DNA of 64,000 bases from Amycolatopsis regifaucium. GTDB lineage: Bacteria; Actinomycetota; Actinomycetes; Mycobacteriales; Pseudonocardiaceae. The stretch lies in the NCBI RefSeq assembly GCF_001613935.1, contig NZ_LQCI01000002.1, positions 372,001 through 436,000 on the forward strand. Reading direction: 5' to 3'. The number at the start of each line of letters is the position of its first letter. The stretch's first letter is position 1. The notes beneath the pieces were generated by a model. It saw nothing but the letters and a program-made list of their open reading frames with translations, searched no databases and had not been told where the DNA came from. Below, piece after piece: positions 8,157 to 15,642 of the stretch. Position numbers and translations under genes: made by a program.

Positions 8157-8162
8157 AATATA
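8157..8162 (-). promoter_or_regulatory. -10 hexamer of a probable leaderless promoter
   Basis: Minus-strand TATATT is followed by 7 nt (CCCAGCC) and the PucR ATG. There is no Shine-Dalgarno sequence before that ATG. The spacing puts the transcription start at or next to the A of ATG, the arrangement of leaderless actinobacterial mRNAs. No convincing -35 is visible. Confidence 0.4.
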
Positions 8163-8267
8163 TCCAGCTCGCACCGGTCATCTTGGATGATCAGCCATTT
8201 CATCGGTTTTTCATGCTCGCGAACTAGCGTGCGCTCGAAGACACTTCGGGATTCGAGGAGACCAACT

Positions 8268-9497
8268 GTGACGGCTGTTTCGCGCACGATCGCCGAGCGC
8301 TACACCCTGCTCGAGAAGCTGGGCGGCGACGGGACGGCCGTGCTGTGGCGTGGCGAGGACGGATCCGGAGGCCGCGCAGTCGCGCTCAAGGAACTGACCC
8401 TGCCCACGCTCGACGAGCACGCCCGCGCGGCGCTCGTGGAACGGCTTCGGCGCGAGGCCATGGCCGGGGTGGATCACCCGGCGGTGGTACCCGTCCACGA
8501 GGTCGTGGTCGAGGACAAGACGGCCTTCCTCGTGATGCCCTTCGTGGAAGCGCGGACCTTGGAGGACTTGACGTCGTCCGGCCCGCTGGAGCCGCGTTTC
8601 GTGGCGGAAATCGGCGGCAAGGCGCTCGCCGCGCTCGCCGCCGCGCATACGGCGGGTGTCGTGCACGGCGACGTGCGGCCCGCGAACATCCTGGTGTGCC
8701 CCGACGGCGCGGTGAAACTGACCGGCTTCGGAATCGCCAAGGCCCTCGATCCGGCAGGCACACCGGCCTTCCTCGCCCCCGAAAAGATCGCGGGCCATGA
8801 CGGCACTCCCCATTCCGACCTCTGGTCGCTCGGCGTGACGCTCCTCAGCGCGAGCGAAGGCGGGAATCCGTTCCAGCGGGTGAATGTCGCGGCCACGTTG
8901 TACGCCGTGGTCAACGAGCAGCCGTCCTTCCACCGGACGTACGGGGCGCTCGCGGACGCCATCCGCGGGCTGCTGGCGAAATCACCACAGGCGCGCATGC
9001 TGCCGGATCAAGTGCTTCCGCTGCTGGCCCAGGCCGCCAGCGGAGTCGAGCCCCCGGCACCCCAGCGGCCAGGGCTGACCCCGCCCTCCGTGTTCACGGT
9101 CCTGGCAGGGGTGGCGGGCATGGTGCTCGGCTTCGCACTGTTCGCGAACGCGATGCTGGTGCATCAGGCGTACTACTTCTTCGAGTTCGCGCATCTGTGG
9201 ATCACGGTGGGAGACGCCGGCTTGGTCCTCGCCGGAGTGGCCGCGGTGGCGGGTGGCGCGAGCCTGCTCGCCAGGGTCCGGGCGGGGCAGACCATGCTCA
9301 GCGTCTCCGCGCTGCTGGCACTGCTCTCGCTGTGTCTGCTGACCTTCGTCGGCGAGGATCGGACGCACCTCGGCCTTCCGGTTCAACCGGGTCTCACCAT
9401 CGATGTCCTCGTTCTCGTCTTCGCCCTCACCGTGGCGGGCGTCGCCTGGTTCGTCCCGGCCCGGCGGTCCACAGTGGAGCGTCCTGCTGTGGGCTGA
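8268..9497 (+). CDS. membrane Ser/Thr protein kinase-like protein lacking the DFG Asp
   Basis: A 409-residue protein with an N-terminal protein-kinase fold and a C-terminal membrane domain of about four helices (about 275-400). Seen in the kinase part: glycine loop [14 protein letters not shown]-lysine AVALKEL, catalytic-loop [10 protein letters not shown] (Asp and Asn kept, the usual Lys replaced by Arg) and PAFLAPEKI. The magnesium-binding DFG is GFG (LTGFGIAK; the codon is GGC where GAC would be Asp). Known active kinases need this Asp, so activity is doubtful and a pseudokinase or sensor role is likely. GTG 8268 is chosen at the family start. It is divergent from the PucR gene, and the clpP pair begins 57 bp downstream, so an operon is possible. 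Confidence 0.88.
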   Translation: MTAVSRTIAERYTLLEKLGGDGTAVLWRGEDGSGGRAVALKELTLPTLDEHARAALVERLRREAMAGVDHPAVVPVHEVVVEDKTAFLVMPFVEARTLEDLTSSGPLEPRFVAEIGGKALAALAAAHTAGVVHGDVRPANILVCPDGAVKLTGFGIAKALDPAGTPAFLAPEKIAGHDGTPHSDLWSLGVTLLSASEGGNPFQRVNVAATLYAVVNEQPSFHRTYGALADAIRGLLAKSPQARMLPDQVLPLLAQAASGVEPPAPQRPGLTPPSVFTVLAGVAGMVLGFALFANAMLVHQAYYFFEFAHLWITVGDAGLVLAGVAAVAGGASLLARVRAGQTMLSVSALLALLSLCLLTFVGEDRTHLGLPVQPGLTIDVLVLVFALTVAGVAWFVPARRSTVERPAVG

Positions 9498-9499
9498 TC

Positions 9500-9512
9500 C
9501 GCTCACAGCAGA
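9500..9512 (+). promoter_or_regulatory. weak ClgR-like box before the clpP pair
   Basis: CGCTCACAGCAGA matches the ClgR core as I recall it (CGCYNANRGCGWW) with two mismatches, and sits between the kinase stop and the clpP ATG at 9554. A stronger box of the same pattern lies upstream of the neighbouring XRE gene at 11162. This is a suggestion from position and similarity only. Confidence 0.25.
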
Positions 9513-9553
9513 GAAACCGGCGGACGGCACGGCTCCGGCGGCATGGTCGGGGC

Positions 9554-10180
9554 ATGAGCGATCACGAGAAACAACCACTCTTCGACCACCGGCTCCGGGA
9601 ACGGTTCTTCAGCCGGCGTGTGCTCGTCCTCGACGGCGCGCTCGACGACGACAACGGGACGGTGCTCACCACCCAGCTGCTGTCGCTGGCGGCCGAAGAT
9701 CCCCGCAAGGACATCGCGTTGTGGATCCACTCCCCCGGCGGATCGGTCCCCTCGATGCTGGCCATCCGCGACGTGATGCGGCTCGTGCCGTGCGACGTCG
9801 CCACCCTCGCGCTGGGACTGGCGTGCAGTGCCGGGCAGTTCCTGCTGTCCGCGGGCACCCCCGGCAAACGGTTCGCCCTGCCGCACGCGCGAATCCTGAT
9901 GCACCAGGGCTCGGCCGGCATCGGCGGTTCGGCCGTCGAAGTGGAGGTACAGGCGGACGATCTGCGCTACACGCGCGACACCGTGCTCGGCCTCATCGCG
10001 GAGGACACCGGGCAGCCCATCGACCGGATCTTCGCCGATTCCTTGCACGATCGCTGGTTCACCACCGAACAGGCACGCGAATACGGCTTCATCGACCACA
10101 TCGTCGAGAGTCTCGACCAGGTCGTTCCCGTCCGCACCCACAGGCTCGGCCTCGGCTCGGAAAGGGGTGTCGGCGCATGA
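9554..10180 (+). CDS. clpP: ClpP-family serine protease subunit, catalytic triad intact
   Basis: A 208-residue ClpP peptidase. The nucleophile Ser is in [14 protein letters not shown], the His in [13 protein letters not shown] and the Asp in [17 protein letters not shown]. The oxyanion strand [14 protein letters not shown] is also typical. The length agrees with housekeeping ClpP. ATG 9554 opens the frame with [19 protein letters not shown], including the ERFF-type segment where family members enter the fold. Its stop overlaps the next clpP start (ATGA), so both subunits are made together and presumably form a mixed tetradecamer. No Clp ATPase is in the window, so ATPase partners must be encoded elsewhere. 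Confidence 0.95.
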   Translation: MSDHEKQPLFDHRLRERFFSRRVLVLDGALDDDNGTVLTTQLLSLAAEDPRKDIALWIHSPGGSVPSMLAIRDVMRLVPCDVATLALGLACSAGQFLLSAGTPGKRFALPHARILMHQGSAGIGGSAVEVEVQADDLRYTRDTVLGLIAEDTGQPIDRIFADSLHDRWFTTEQAREYGFIDHIVESLDQVVPVRTHRLGLGSERGVGA

Positions 10181-10767
10181 GCACCTACACCATCCCCAAC
10201 GTCATCTCGCGCAGTCCCGCCGGCGAGCGGATCATGGACGTCTATTCGCATCTGCTGTCGGAGCGGATCATCTATCTCGGCACGGCGATCGACTCCGGCG
10301 TGGCGAACGCGTTGATCACCCAGCTGCTCTACCTGGAGGCGGACAACCCGGAGCAGGAGATCAACCTCTACATCAACTCCGAGGGCGGCGACCCGTCGGC
10401 GATGCTCGCGCTGTACGACACCATGCGCTTCATCAAGGCGCCGGTGGCGACGACCTGCGTCGGCCAGGCCGTCGCGGCGGGCGCGATCCTGCTGGCCGCG
10501 GGCGAGGCGGGGCACCGGTTCGTGCTGCCGCACACCCGGGTGGTGCTGCACCAGCCCGCGGCGCAGGGCCGCGGCACGATCCCGGATCTCATCCTCCAGG
10601 CCGACGAGGTCGTGCGCGTGCGGACGCAGCTCGAAGAGATCCTTTCCGCGCACACCGGTCGCGCCGTGGCGGACCTCCGGCACGACACCGACCGCGACCG
10701 CGTGTTCGACGCGGCGGGCGCTGTCGCCTACGGGCTCGCGGACCGCGTCCTGGATCAGCGGAGCTGA
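10177..10767 (+). CDS. clpP: ClpP paralogue without the catalytic serine
   Basis: A 196-residue ClpP-fold subunit. The strand/loop [14 protein letters not shown], the catalytic His in [11 protein letters not shown] and the Asp in [16 protein letters not shown] are present. At the nucleophile elbow the usual GQAAS-type sequence is [11 protein letters not shown], so Ser is replaced by Ala (codon GCG). The subunit should be proteolytically inactive and probably structural or regulatory in a ring with the upstream ClpP, as ClpR subunits are in plastids and cyanobacteria. The gene is translationally coupled to the active clpP and converges, 4 bp apart, with the XRE regulator. Confidence 0.93.
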   Translation: MSTYTIPNVISRSPAGERIMDVYSHLLSERIIYLGTAIDSGVANALITQLLYLEADNPEQEINLYINSEGGDPSAMLALYDTMRFIKAPVATTCVGQAVAAGAILLAAGEAGHRFVLPHTRVVLHQPAAQGRGTIPDLILQADEVVRVRTQLEEILSAHTGRAVADLRHDTDRDRVFDAAGAVAYGLADRVLDQRS

Positions 10768-10771
10768 GGGC

Positions 10772-11119
10772 TCAGGCGGCCATGAGCACGGGTCCCGCCG
10801 GACGGCGGCCGACCGCGAGACCCGTGCCGCGGCGGCGCCGCACCGTACCCGCGATGCCGACGAGCAGATCCGCCAGGTCGACCCCGAGCGCGCCGGTGAC
10901 CGCGGCGATCATCTCGCTGGAAGGCTCTTTGCGGCCGCGCTCGATCTCGGACAGGTATTGCGGGGAGATCCCGGCGCGCTCCGCGACGTCGACGAGGCGG
11001 CCGCCCTGCTCCTCTCTGGCCGCGCGCAGGCTCTGGCCCAGCACGTCACGCCACAGCGGTTCCGGCTCGGGGGTTTCGGTCGAAGCACGCTTCTGGTGGA
11101 AAGGGAGGATGTCCGCCAT
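10772..11119 (-). CDS. XRE-family regulator with C-terminal Ala-Ala (ClgR/PopR-like)
   Basis: A 115-residue protein with one XRE helix-turn-helix (about 28-82, LGQSLRAAREEQGGRLVDVAERAG then ISPQYLSEIERGRKEP). The N-terminus WRDVLGQ and the HTH resemble ClgR. Like ClgR and the Streptomyces clpP3P4 regulator PopR, it ends in Ala-Ala (GPVLMAA), a tail known to make those proteins ClpP substrates. It lies convergently beside the clpP pair, and a ClgR-core match is at 11158-11176 upstream of its ATG. A feedback loop, in which the regulator is degraded by the protease it controls, is the likely role; this is inferred from family knowledge. Confidence 0.88.
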   Translation of the reverse strand: MADILPFHQKRASTETPEPEPLWRDVLGQSLRAAREEQGGRLVDVAERAGISPQYLSEIERGRKEPSSEMIAAVTGALGVDLADLLVGIAGTVRRRRGTGLAVGRRPAGPVLMAA

Positions 11120-11157
11120 ACGGTCATCGTGACATCCGCACGGCGCCCGAGTGCGCC

Positions 11158-11176
11158 GTTCCGCTCAAGGCGAAAC
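11158..11176. promoter_or_regulatory. ClgR-like inverted repeat upstream of the XRE gene
   Basis: GTTCCGC-TCAAG-GCGAAAC is an inverted repeat with one mismatch, 39-57 bp upstream of the XRE ATG. Its centre CGCTCAAGGCGAA fits the 13-nt ClgR core CGCYNANRGCGWW known from actinobacteria. It would suit autoregulation of the XRE gene. Confidence 0.55.
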
Positions 11177-11211
11177 GAGCGGGGTGGCCCGCCACAGGCC
11201 ACCCGTCCAGG

Positions 11212-12147
11212 TCACGAGCCCCGGAACGCCCGCCGATAGGCACCCGGCGTGGTCCCGACCTGCGCCCGGAACCGGCGGCGAAGGTTGACCGCCGACGTGA
11301 GCCCGACGCGGGTCGCGATCACTTCCACCGGCAGATCGGTCTCCTCCAGCAGGGTGCGGGCCTCGGTCACCCGGCGCGACAGGAGCCAAGCGCCCGGCGT
11401 GGTGCCGAGCCGATCGGCGAACCGCCGGGCGAGAGTGCGGGGCGAGACGCTGAGGTGCGCGGCCAGGTCGCTCACCGAGAGCGGCGTCCCCAGTCGCGCG
11501 CCCGCCCAGCCGAGAAGGCCGTCCAGCTCGTCCGCGGGTGGCGGGGGCGGGACGTACTGCGCCTGACCACCGTCGCGGTGTGGCGGCATCACCATGTGCC
11601 GCGCGACGAGTGCGGCGTGTGCGGCTCCGTGGTCCCGCCGAACCAGGTGCAGGCAGAGGTCGATCCCCGCACCCGCCCCGGCGCTCGTGGCGACGTCGCC
11701 GTGGTCGACGTAGAGCACGTCCGGTTCCACGCGCACCTGAGGGAATTCCTCCCGCAGCCGGGCCGCGTTCGCCCAGTGCGTGGTCGCCGCGCGGCCGTCC
11801 AGCAGCCCGGTGCGCGCCAGCGCGAACACGCCGGAACAGATCGTGACGAGCCGCGCTCCCCTGGCGTGCGCGCGCAAGAGCGCCCGGCGCACGGGGGCGG
11901 ACAACGGTGCGTCCACCGGCGCCCAGCCGGGGATGAGCACGGTGTCCGCGGCCGCCAGCGCGGAAAGGCCGCGGGTCACCGACATCGCGTACCCGGCGGT
12001 GGTCGGCACCGGGCCGGGTTTCTCCGCACAGACATCGAATTCGTAGTACCGCGGCACCCCGGCCCGCGCCGTCCCGAACACCTCGGCGGCGATGCCGAGT
12101 TCGAACGTCGACTGGACCGGCCGCACGAGAGCCGTCACGCGATGCAT
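11212..12147 (-). CDS. GlxA-type AraC-family regulator (DJ-1/PfpI plus AraC HTH)
   Basis: A 311-residue regulator with an N-terminal class-I amidotransferase-like (DJ-1/PfpI) domain (VTALVRPVQSTFELGIAAEV ... TICSGVFALARTGLLDGRAA, with the nucleophile-elbow Cys kept) and a C-terminal AraC pair of helix-turn-helices (SVSDLAAHLSVSPRTLARRF and LPVEVIATRVGLTSAVNLRR). ATG 12147 is preferred since GAGAAGAAG precedes it at normal spacing; the frame is open further to 12186 without an RBS. Regulators of this type usually control neighbouring oxidoreductase or catabolic genes. Here the divergent neighbour is a cupin, the only local candidate target. Confidence 0.92.
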   Translation of the reverse strand: MHRVTALVRPVQSTFELGIAAEVFGTARAGVPRYYEFDVCAEKPGPVPTTAGYAMSVTRGLSALAAADTVLIPGWAPVDAPLSAPVRRALLRAHARGARLVTICSGVFALARTGLLDGRAATTHWANAARLREEFPQVRVEPDVLYVDHGDVATSAGAGAGIDLCLHLVRRDHGAAHAALVARHMVMPPHRDGGQAQYVPPPPPADELDGLLGWAGARLGTPLSVSDLAAHLSVSPRTLARRFADRLGTTPGAWLLSRRVTEARTLLEETDLPVEVIATRVGLTSAVNLRRRFRAQVGTTPGAYRRAFRGS

Positions 12148-12256
12148 GGCCGCTTCTTCTCTGTTCCTGGCGGCCACCGGAACCACTTCATGGCAGGAAA
12201 GTACCCCATGGTGTCTTCACTGACACTGTCCGACCGCACGAAGATCGCGGCATGCT

Positions 12257-12598
12257 GTGTGCATGCACCCCGAGATCCTCGCCCAAGAGGGCTACACTTC
12301 CGTCTCTGTCAAGGAATCCCCCGTTCGCGAGATCTTCCCCGGGATCCGCGTTCGTCCATTGTGGACGGGAGCGAACGGGGCGCACGCCAACATGCTGGAA
12401 ATGGACCCCGGTACTTCGTGGCCGCGTCGCGATGTCCACGAACCAGGGCCAGAGGAGGTGTACGTCGTCTCAGGCACGTTCAACGACGGCGCGCGTGACT
12501 ACCCGGCCGGGACCTTCCTGCACGCTCCGGCCGGTTCGTGGCATGTGCCCGCGTCGGTGACGGGGTGCACGCTCTTCGTCTTCTATCCCGAGGGATGA
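12257..12598 (+). CDS. cupin-domain protein (ChrR/quercetinase-like small cupin)
   Basis: A 113-residue single-domain cupin. It contains RPLWTGANGAHANMLEMDPG, then WPRRDVHEPGPEEVYVVSGTF (first cupin motif with His-Glu ligands) and YPAGTFLHAPAGSWHVPAS (second motif with His). It resembles the cupin half of ChrR and small dioxygenase-like cupins and probably binds a metal. Start GTG 12257 or ATG 12263 (MHPEILAQEG). The gene diverges from the GlxA-type regulator, which probably controls it. No signal peptide. The substrate is unknown. Confidence 0.85.
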   Translation: MCMHPEILAQEGYTSVSVKESPVREIFPGIRVRPLWTGANGAHANMLEMDPGTSWPRRDVHEPGPEEVYVVSGTFNDGARDYPAGTFLHAPAGSWHVPASVTGCTLFVFYPEG

Positions 12599-12608
12599 GC
12601 GTCACCGG

Positions 12609-12707
12609 GGCGCGGCAGCGAAGGATTTCGACGCGGCGCGCCGTCAGGTCGCGGATCACCGCGCTGGACAGGTCGACGCCCTCGAAGACCACATCGGACA
12701 GCCGCGG
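12609..12707 (-). pseudogene. possible remnant of a pentapeptide-repeat protein
   Basis: A short minus-strand reading frame gives PRLSDVVFEGVDLSSAVIRD followed by LTARRVEILRCRA, which looks like the end of a pentapeptide-repeat coil (A-D/N-L-x-x periodicity with FEGVDLSSA). A TGA lies just upstream in frame and no start or RBS is present, while the downstream part turns arginine-rich and non-protein-like. I read it as a decayed fragment. The rest of 12599-12829 shows no gene. Confidence 0.3.
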
Positions 12708-12785
12708 ACGCCGTCCTGGTCACGCCGTCGAGATGGACGGGTCTCCCTGAGCCGGACCGTATCGCGGCGAGCTGCCGGTCACACG

Positions 12786-12817
12786 AAAAAGGGTCCACCC
12801 TGAGGCGGACCCTTTTT
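12786..12817. terminator. bidirectional intrinsic terminator
   Basis: AAAAAGGGTCC (12786-12796) pairs with GGACCCTTTTT (12807-12817) across a 10-nt loop. A-tract and T-tract flanks make it a Rho-independent terminator on both strands. It ends the csbD transcript and blocks read-through from the cupin side. Confidence 0.85.
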
Positions 12818-12829
12818 TCGGTTGCTCGC

Positions 12830-13006
12830 TCAGTCCCCGACGCCCTTCACGGCATCCTTGAGCTTCTCTCCGGCCTGCTTCACGTTGGCCTTACCCTGCT
12901 CGGCCTTGCCTTCGGCCTGCCACTGCTCGTTGTCCGTGGCGTTCCCGACGGCTTCCTTGGCCTTGCCCTTGAGCTCTTCCGCCTTGTTCTCGGCTTTGTC
13001 GTTCAT
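12830..13006 (-). CDS. csbD: CsbD-family stress protein
   Basis: A 58-residue, highly charged protein reading MNDKAENKAEELKGKAKEAV, then GNATDNEQWQAEGKAEQGKA and NVKQAGEKLKDAVKGVGD. This is the CsbD-like signature of repeated KA(E/K) helices around a GN-x-T-DNEQWQAEGK centre. Members are induced by sigma-B-type general stress in Bacillus and are abundant small cytoplasmic proteins of unknown mechanism. GGAGG lies 4 nt before ATG 13006. An intrinsic terminator follows the stop directly. The next upstream gene encodes an anti-sigma-type ATPase, which suits a stress-response context. Confidence 0.92.
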   Translation of the reverse strand: MNDKAENKAEELKGKAKEAVGNATDNEQWQAEGKAEQGKANVKQAGEKLKDAVKGVGD

Positions 13007-13047
13007 CAGGCCTCCGTTCGTTGTCGTCCGCTACCCTCGGATACCCC

Positions 13048-13467
13048 TCAGGCCGATTCCGAAACACCTTCGGAGTAAGTGAGTTCGGCCCACACGGTTT
13101 TGCCGTTGTCGCGGACTTCCTGCCCCCACGCCGAAGAGCAGGCATCGATGAGAGTGAGACCGCGGCCACCGTCCTCTGACGGTGGACGGGGGGCGGCGGG
13201 CGTCCTGTCGGCGTCGTCGACGTCGATCCGCACCCGGCCGGGCGACCGCGTCAGCCACACCCGCCGCGGCCCCTTACCGTGCCGCAACGCGTTGGAGACC
13301 AGCTCGTCCAGCACGAGGATCGTATCCGCCAGCGCCTCTTCCGTGAGACCGGTGAGTCCAGCCCGCGCCCAAGCGCGCACTCGCGCGGACTCCGTCACGT
13401 CAGTGCCGACGTCCAGCGTCAGGCTCTCGACCTGGCCACCGGTCCGCGCGGCTTGCTCGGTGGACAC
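13048..13467 (-). CDS. RsbW/SpoIIAB-like ATP-binding regulator
   Basis: A 139-residue HATPase_c_2 protein of the anti-sigma/serine-kinase type that is numerous in actinomycetes. The N-box is LDELVSNALRHG (about 70-81), the G1 box VRIDVDDAD and the G2 box DGGRGLTLIDACSSAWG. GTG 13467 is chosen because GGAGG stands 5-9 nt upstream; the frame extends to 13509 without an RBS. Such proteins bind partner sigma or anti-anti-sigma factors, but none is adjacent. Its csbD neighbour is a typical general-stress target elsewhere. Confidence 0.88.
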   Translation of the reverse strand: MSTEQAARTGGQVESLTLDVGTDVTESARVRAWARAGLTGLTEEALADTILVLDELVSNALRHGKGPRRVWLTRSPGRVRIDVDDADRTPAAPRPPSEDGGRGLTLIDACSSAWGQEVRDNGKTVWAELTYSEGVSESA

Positions 13468-13552
13468 GGGGGGACCTCCATGTTCTCCGTGACCCGTCGG
13501 GAGGGCCACACCGATCTAGTACCCCGGGCACGGCGATCCTTAACTTCCTGCT

Positions 13553-13759
13553 TCATCGCTCGCTCCCCGTGTGACCGCACGGGTAGACCGTCTTCGCGGC
13601 GAGGGCTTCACACGAGGGGCAATTGTTCACCGGCCGCTCGCGACGGCCCCAGAAGGGGTGGGTGGCACCGCAGAGCGCGGTGACCGGGACGCCGCGGCCG
13701 GGATCGGGGTTGCAGACGGGACAGTAGGCATGCGCCGCGCGCTCGATTCCGGCGGTCAT
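13553..13759 (-). CDS. small cysteine-rich zinc-binding protein
   Basis: A 68-residue protein with paired cysteines and histidines (YCPVCNPDPG, ALCGATHPFWG, NNCPSCEALAAK, YPCGHTG) that should bind one or two zinc ions. Short proteins of this form occur in many actinobacteria and are unassigned. ATG 13759 opens the frame. It lies between the MFS gene and the ATPase gene, all on the minus strand. No HTH or enzymatic motif is seen. Confidence 0.7.
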   Translation of the reverse strand: MTAGIERAAHAYCPVCNPDPGRGVPVTALCGATHPFWGRRERPVNNCPSCEALAAKTVYPCGHTGSER

Positions 13760-13781
13760 CCTTTTCCCTCCGTCCAGGTGT

Positions 13782-15077
13782 TCAAGCCGTCGGTCTCATG
13801 GTCTCACGCCGGGCGTCCGGTTGGGGTGGGTTCGCCGGACTCGCCACCGGTTCGCTCGCCGCGTCCCGCATCGTCCGCAAGGGTTTGACCAGGACGAAAG
13901 CCACCCCGCAGCAGATGACCGCCGAGGCGAGAACCAGTCCGGGCAGAACGCCGACCACGGTGCCGACCAGGCCGCCGGCGACTCCACCTAGGGTCCCGGT
14001 GCCGAACACCACCGAAAGCGCGGTCCCGTTCACCCGCCCCATCATCTCCGGCGGGGTGATCCGCTGGACCAGACTGAGCACGAGGATGTTGAAGACCGAG
14101 TCGGCGAAGCCGATGAGGAACTGGCTCACGACCAAGGTGATCATCGCGGGGCCTTGCCCGCCGACGGGCAGTACCAGGAAACCCAGGCCGGTCACGAAGA
14201 TCGACATCGCCAGCGTCCGGCCGAGGCTGAGCCCGCGGGCGATCGCCCCGGCCGACACCGCCCCCAGGATGAGCCCGGCCGTACCGATCGCGAACGCGAG
14301 ACCGACCGCGCCCGGGCTCAGCTTCGCGTGGTCGTAGGCGAAGACCAGCACGAGTGTGTTCGCCGTCGCCACTCCCAGATTCACTGTCGTGCTCGCGAAC
14401 ATCAGATTGCGCAGCCGCGCGTCGGACCACAACATCGCCAGCCCCTCTTTGGCCTCCCTCAGTGCCGAACGCGGCTTGTCCGGCTTGATCGCGGCTGGTT
14501 CGCGGTGGCGCATCAGCAGCAGTGAGACCAGTGAGGCGAGGAACGACAGCGCGTCGGCCAGGATCGCCAGTGCAGCGCCGAGGAACTGCATCAGCCCACC
14601 CGCGGCGGCCGCGCCACCCACCTCGGCCACCGCCCGGGAGGTCTGCAGCCGTTCGTTGCCCGCGACGATCCCGTCCGGTCCGGCGAGCGTCGGCAGAAAG
14701 GACTGGGCGGCGACCTCGAAGAACACCGTCAACACCCCCACCACTCCGGCCACGACGAACAAATGGCCCAGCGTGACCGCGTCGAACAGGTACGCGACCG
14801 GGACGGAACCCATCGCCACCAGCCTGCCGATGTCGGCGAGGATCATCGTCCGCCGGTGCGAGACCCGATCGACCCACACGCCCGCCACCGAACCGAGCAG
14901 CACGAACGGCACGAACCGCAGCGCGGCCAGCAGGCCGACGTCCCACGCGGTTCCACCGGCGCCGAGCAAGGCGACGGTCGGCAACGCGATCCGCGAAACC
15001 TTGTCCCCGAAAGCGCTGATCGTCTGACCGATCCACAACCGCCGGAAGTCGCCGGAAAACGCGAACGGTGAAGGCAT
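13782..15077 (-). CDS. MFS transporter (MFS_3 / multidrug efflux type)
   Basis: A 431-residue transporter with about 12 predicted helices. It opens with FSGDFRRLWIGQTISAFGDK, the usual start of the MFS_3/MdfA-macrolide efflux-like group, followed by VWVDRVSHRRTMILADIGR (loop 2-3 motif). The second half repeats the fold from VNLGVATANTLVLVFAYD onward. It acts in the cytoplasmic membrane, probably exporting a drug-like compound. ATG 15077 is followed by MPSPFAFSGDF. A small DeoR/YafY-type regulator is divergent 86 bp away and probably controls it. Confidence 0.92.
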   Translation of the reverse strand: MPSPFAFSGDFRRLWIGQTISAFGDKVSRIALPTVALLGAGGTAWDVGLLAALRFVPFVLLGSVAGVWVDRVSHRRTMILADIGRLVAMGSVPVAYLFDAVTLGHLFVVAGVVGVLTVFFEVAAQSFLPTLAGPDGIVAGNERLQTSRAVAEVGGAAAAGGLMQFLGAALAILADALSFLASLVSLLLMRHREPAAIKPDKPRSALREAKEGLAMLWSDARLRNLMFASTTVNLGVATANTLVLVFAYDHAKLSPGAVGLAFAIGTAGLILGAVSAGAIARGLSLGRTLAMSIFVTGLGFLVLPVGGQGPAMITLVVSQFLIGFADSVFNILVLSLVQRITPPEMMGRVNGTALSVVFGTGTLGGVAGGLVGTVVGVLPGLVLASAVICCGVAFVLVKPLRTMRDAASEPVASPANPPQPDARRETMRPTA

Positions 15078-15163
15078 GAAAGTCCAATCGGAGAAGGAAA
15101 AATCAGCCTAAGATCCAATAGACGTCATAGCCGGGTCGGTTATTCGAACTCGAGGGAGTGGAA

Positions 15164-15577
15164 ATGCCCCAGCGGCGGCTGGTCGGTTCCGGGGGAATCG
15201 CGGGAATGACCCAGTTGCACCAGGCGGCACCTCTGGTCGAGCGGCAGCACGCGATCATCGAACTGCTGCGGGTGCGGGCGCCGCGCCGGGTGGCAGGCGC
15301 GGACCTCGCGACGGCGACCGGGGTGAGCCTGCGGACCGTGGAGCGCGACATCACCCGGCTGCGCGAGGCGGGCGTTCCCATCACCATCCACCGCGGACCT
15401 CGCGGTGGATACGGCATCGACGCCCGGTCCGCGCTGCCGCCGATCTCGCTGACACCGGGCGAGGCTTCCGCGCTGATCGCGTCGCTGGTCGCCGTCGGCC
15501 CGTACACCTCGGCGGTGGCGCAGTCCGCACTGGGCAAGCTCCTCGGCGCCCTCACTGAGGGCGCCGTCCCCCGTTAG
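15164..15577 (+). CDS. YafY/DeoR-like HTH regulator lacking the WYL domain
   Basis: A 137-residue regulator. The N-terminal HTH_11 domain (ERQHAIIELLRVRAPRRVAG, then VSLRTVERDITRLREAGVPI with the GPRGGYGI wing) is that of the YafY/WYL family. Normal members are about 230-320 residues with a C-terminal WYL ligand domain; here the protein ends after a short helical tail (LTPGEASALIASLVAVG), so it is a truncated or DNA-binding-only form. ATG 15164 is preferred because AGGGAG ends 6 nt upstream; GTG 15158 is an alternative. It diverges from the MFS exporter. Confidence 0.82.
   Translation: MPQRRLVGSGGIAGMTQLHQAAPLVERQHAIIELLRVRAPRRVAGADLATATGVSLRTVERDITRLREAGVPITIHRGPRGGYGIDARSALPPISLTPGEASALIASLVAVGPYTSAVAQSALGKLLGALTEGAVPR
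15545..15565. terminator. GC-rich hairpin in the 3' end of the HTH gene
   Basis: GGCGCCCTCA and TGAGGGCGCC form a perfect 10-bp stem around one base (the loop must open to about 5 nt in RNA), ending 12 nt before the stop codon. There is no T-tract. It could act as an actinomycete-type terminator or only be a coding coincidence. Confidence 0.35.
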
Positions 15578-15642
15578 TGGGTCGCCGTGGCCCCTGAATG
15601 GCCGATGTGTCACTACGGCATCCGGTCCTATCGTTCGGTCGC

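Noticed and set aside
12583..12798. 71-aa minus ORF downstream of the cupin gene
   Set aside because: No RBS or domain; only the short pentapeptide-like piece in another frame looks meaningful.
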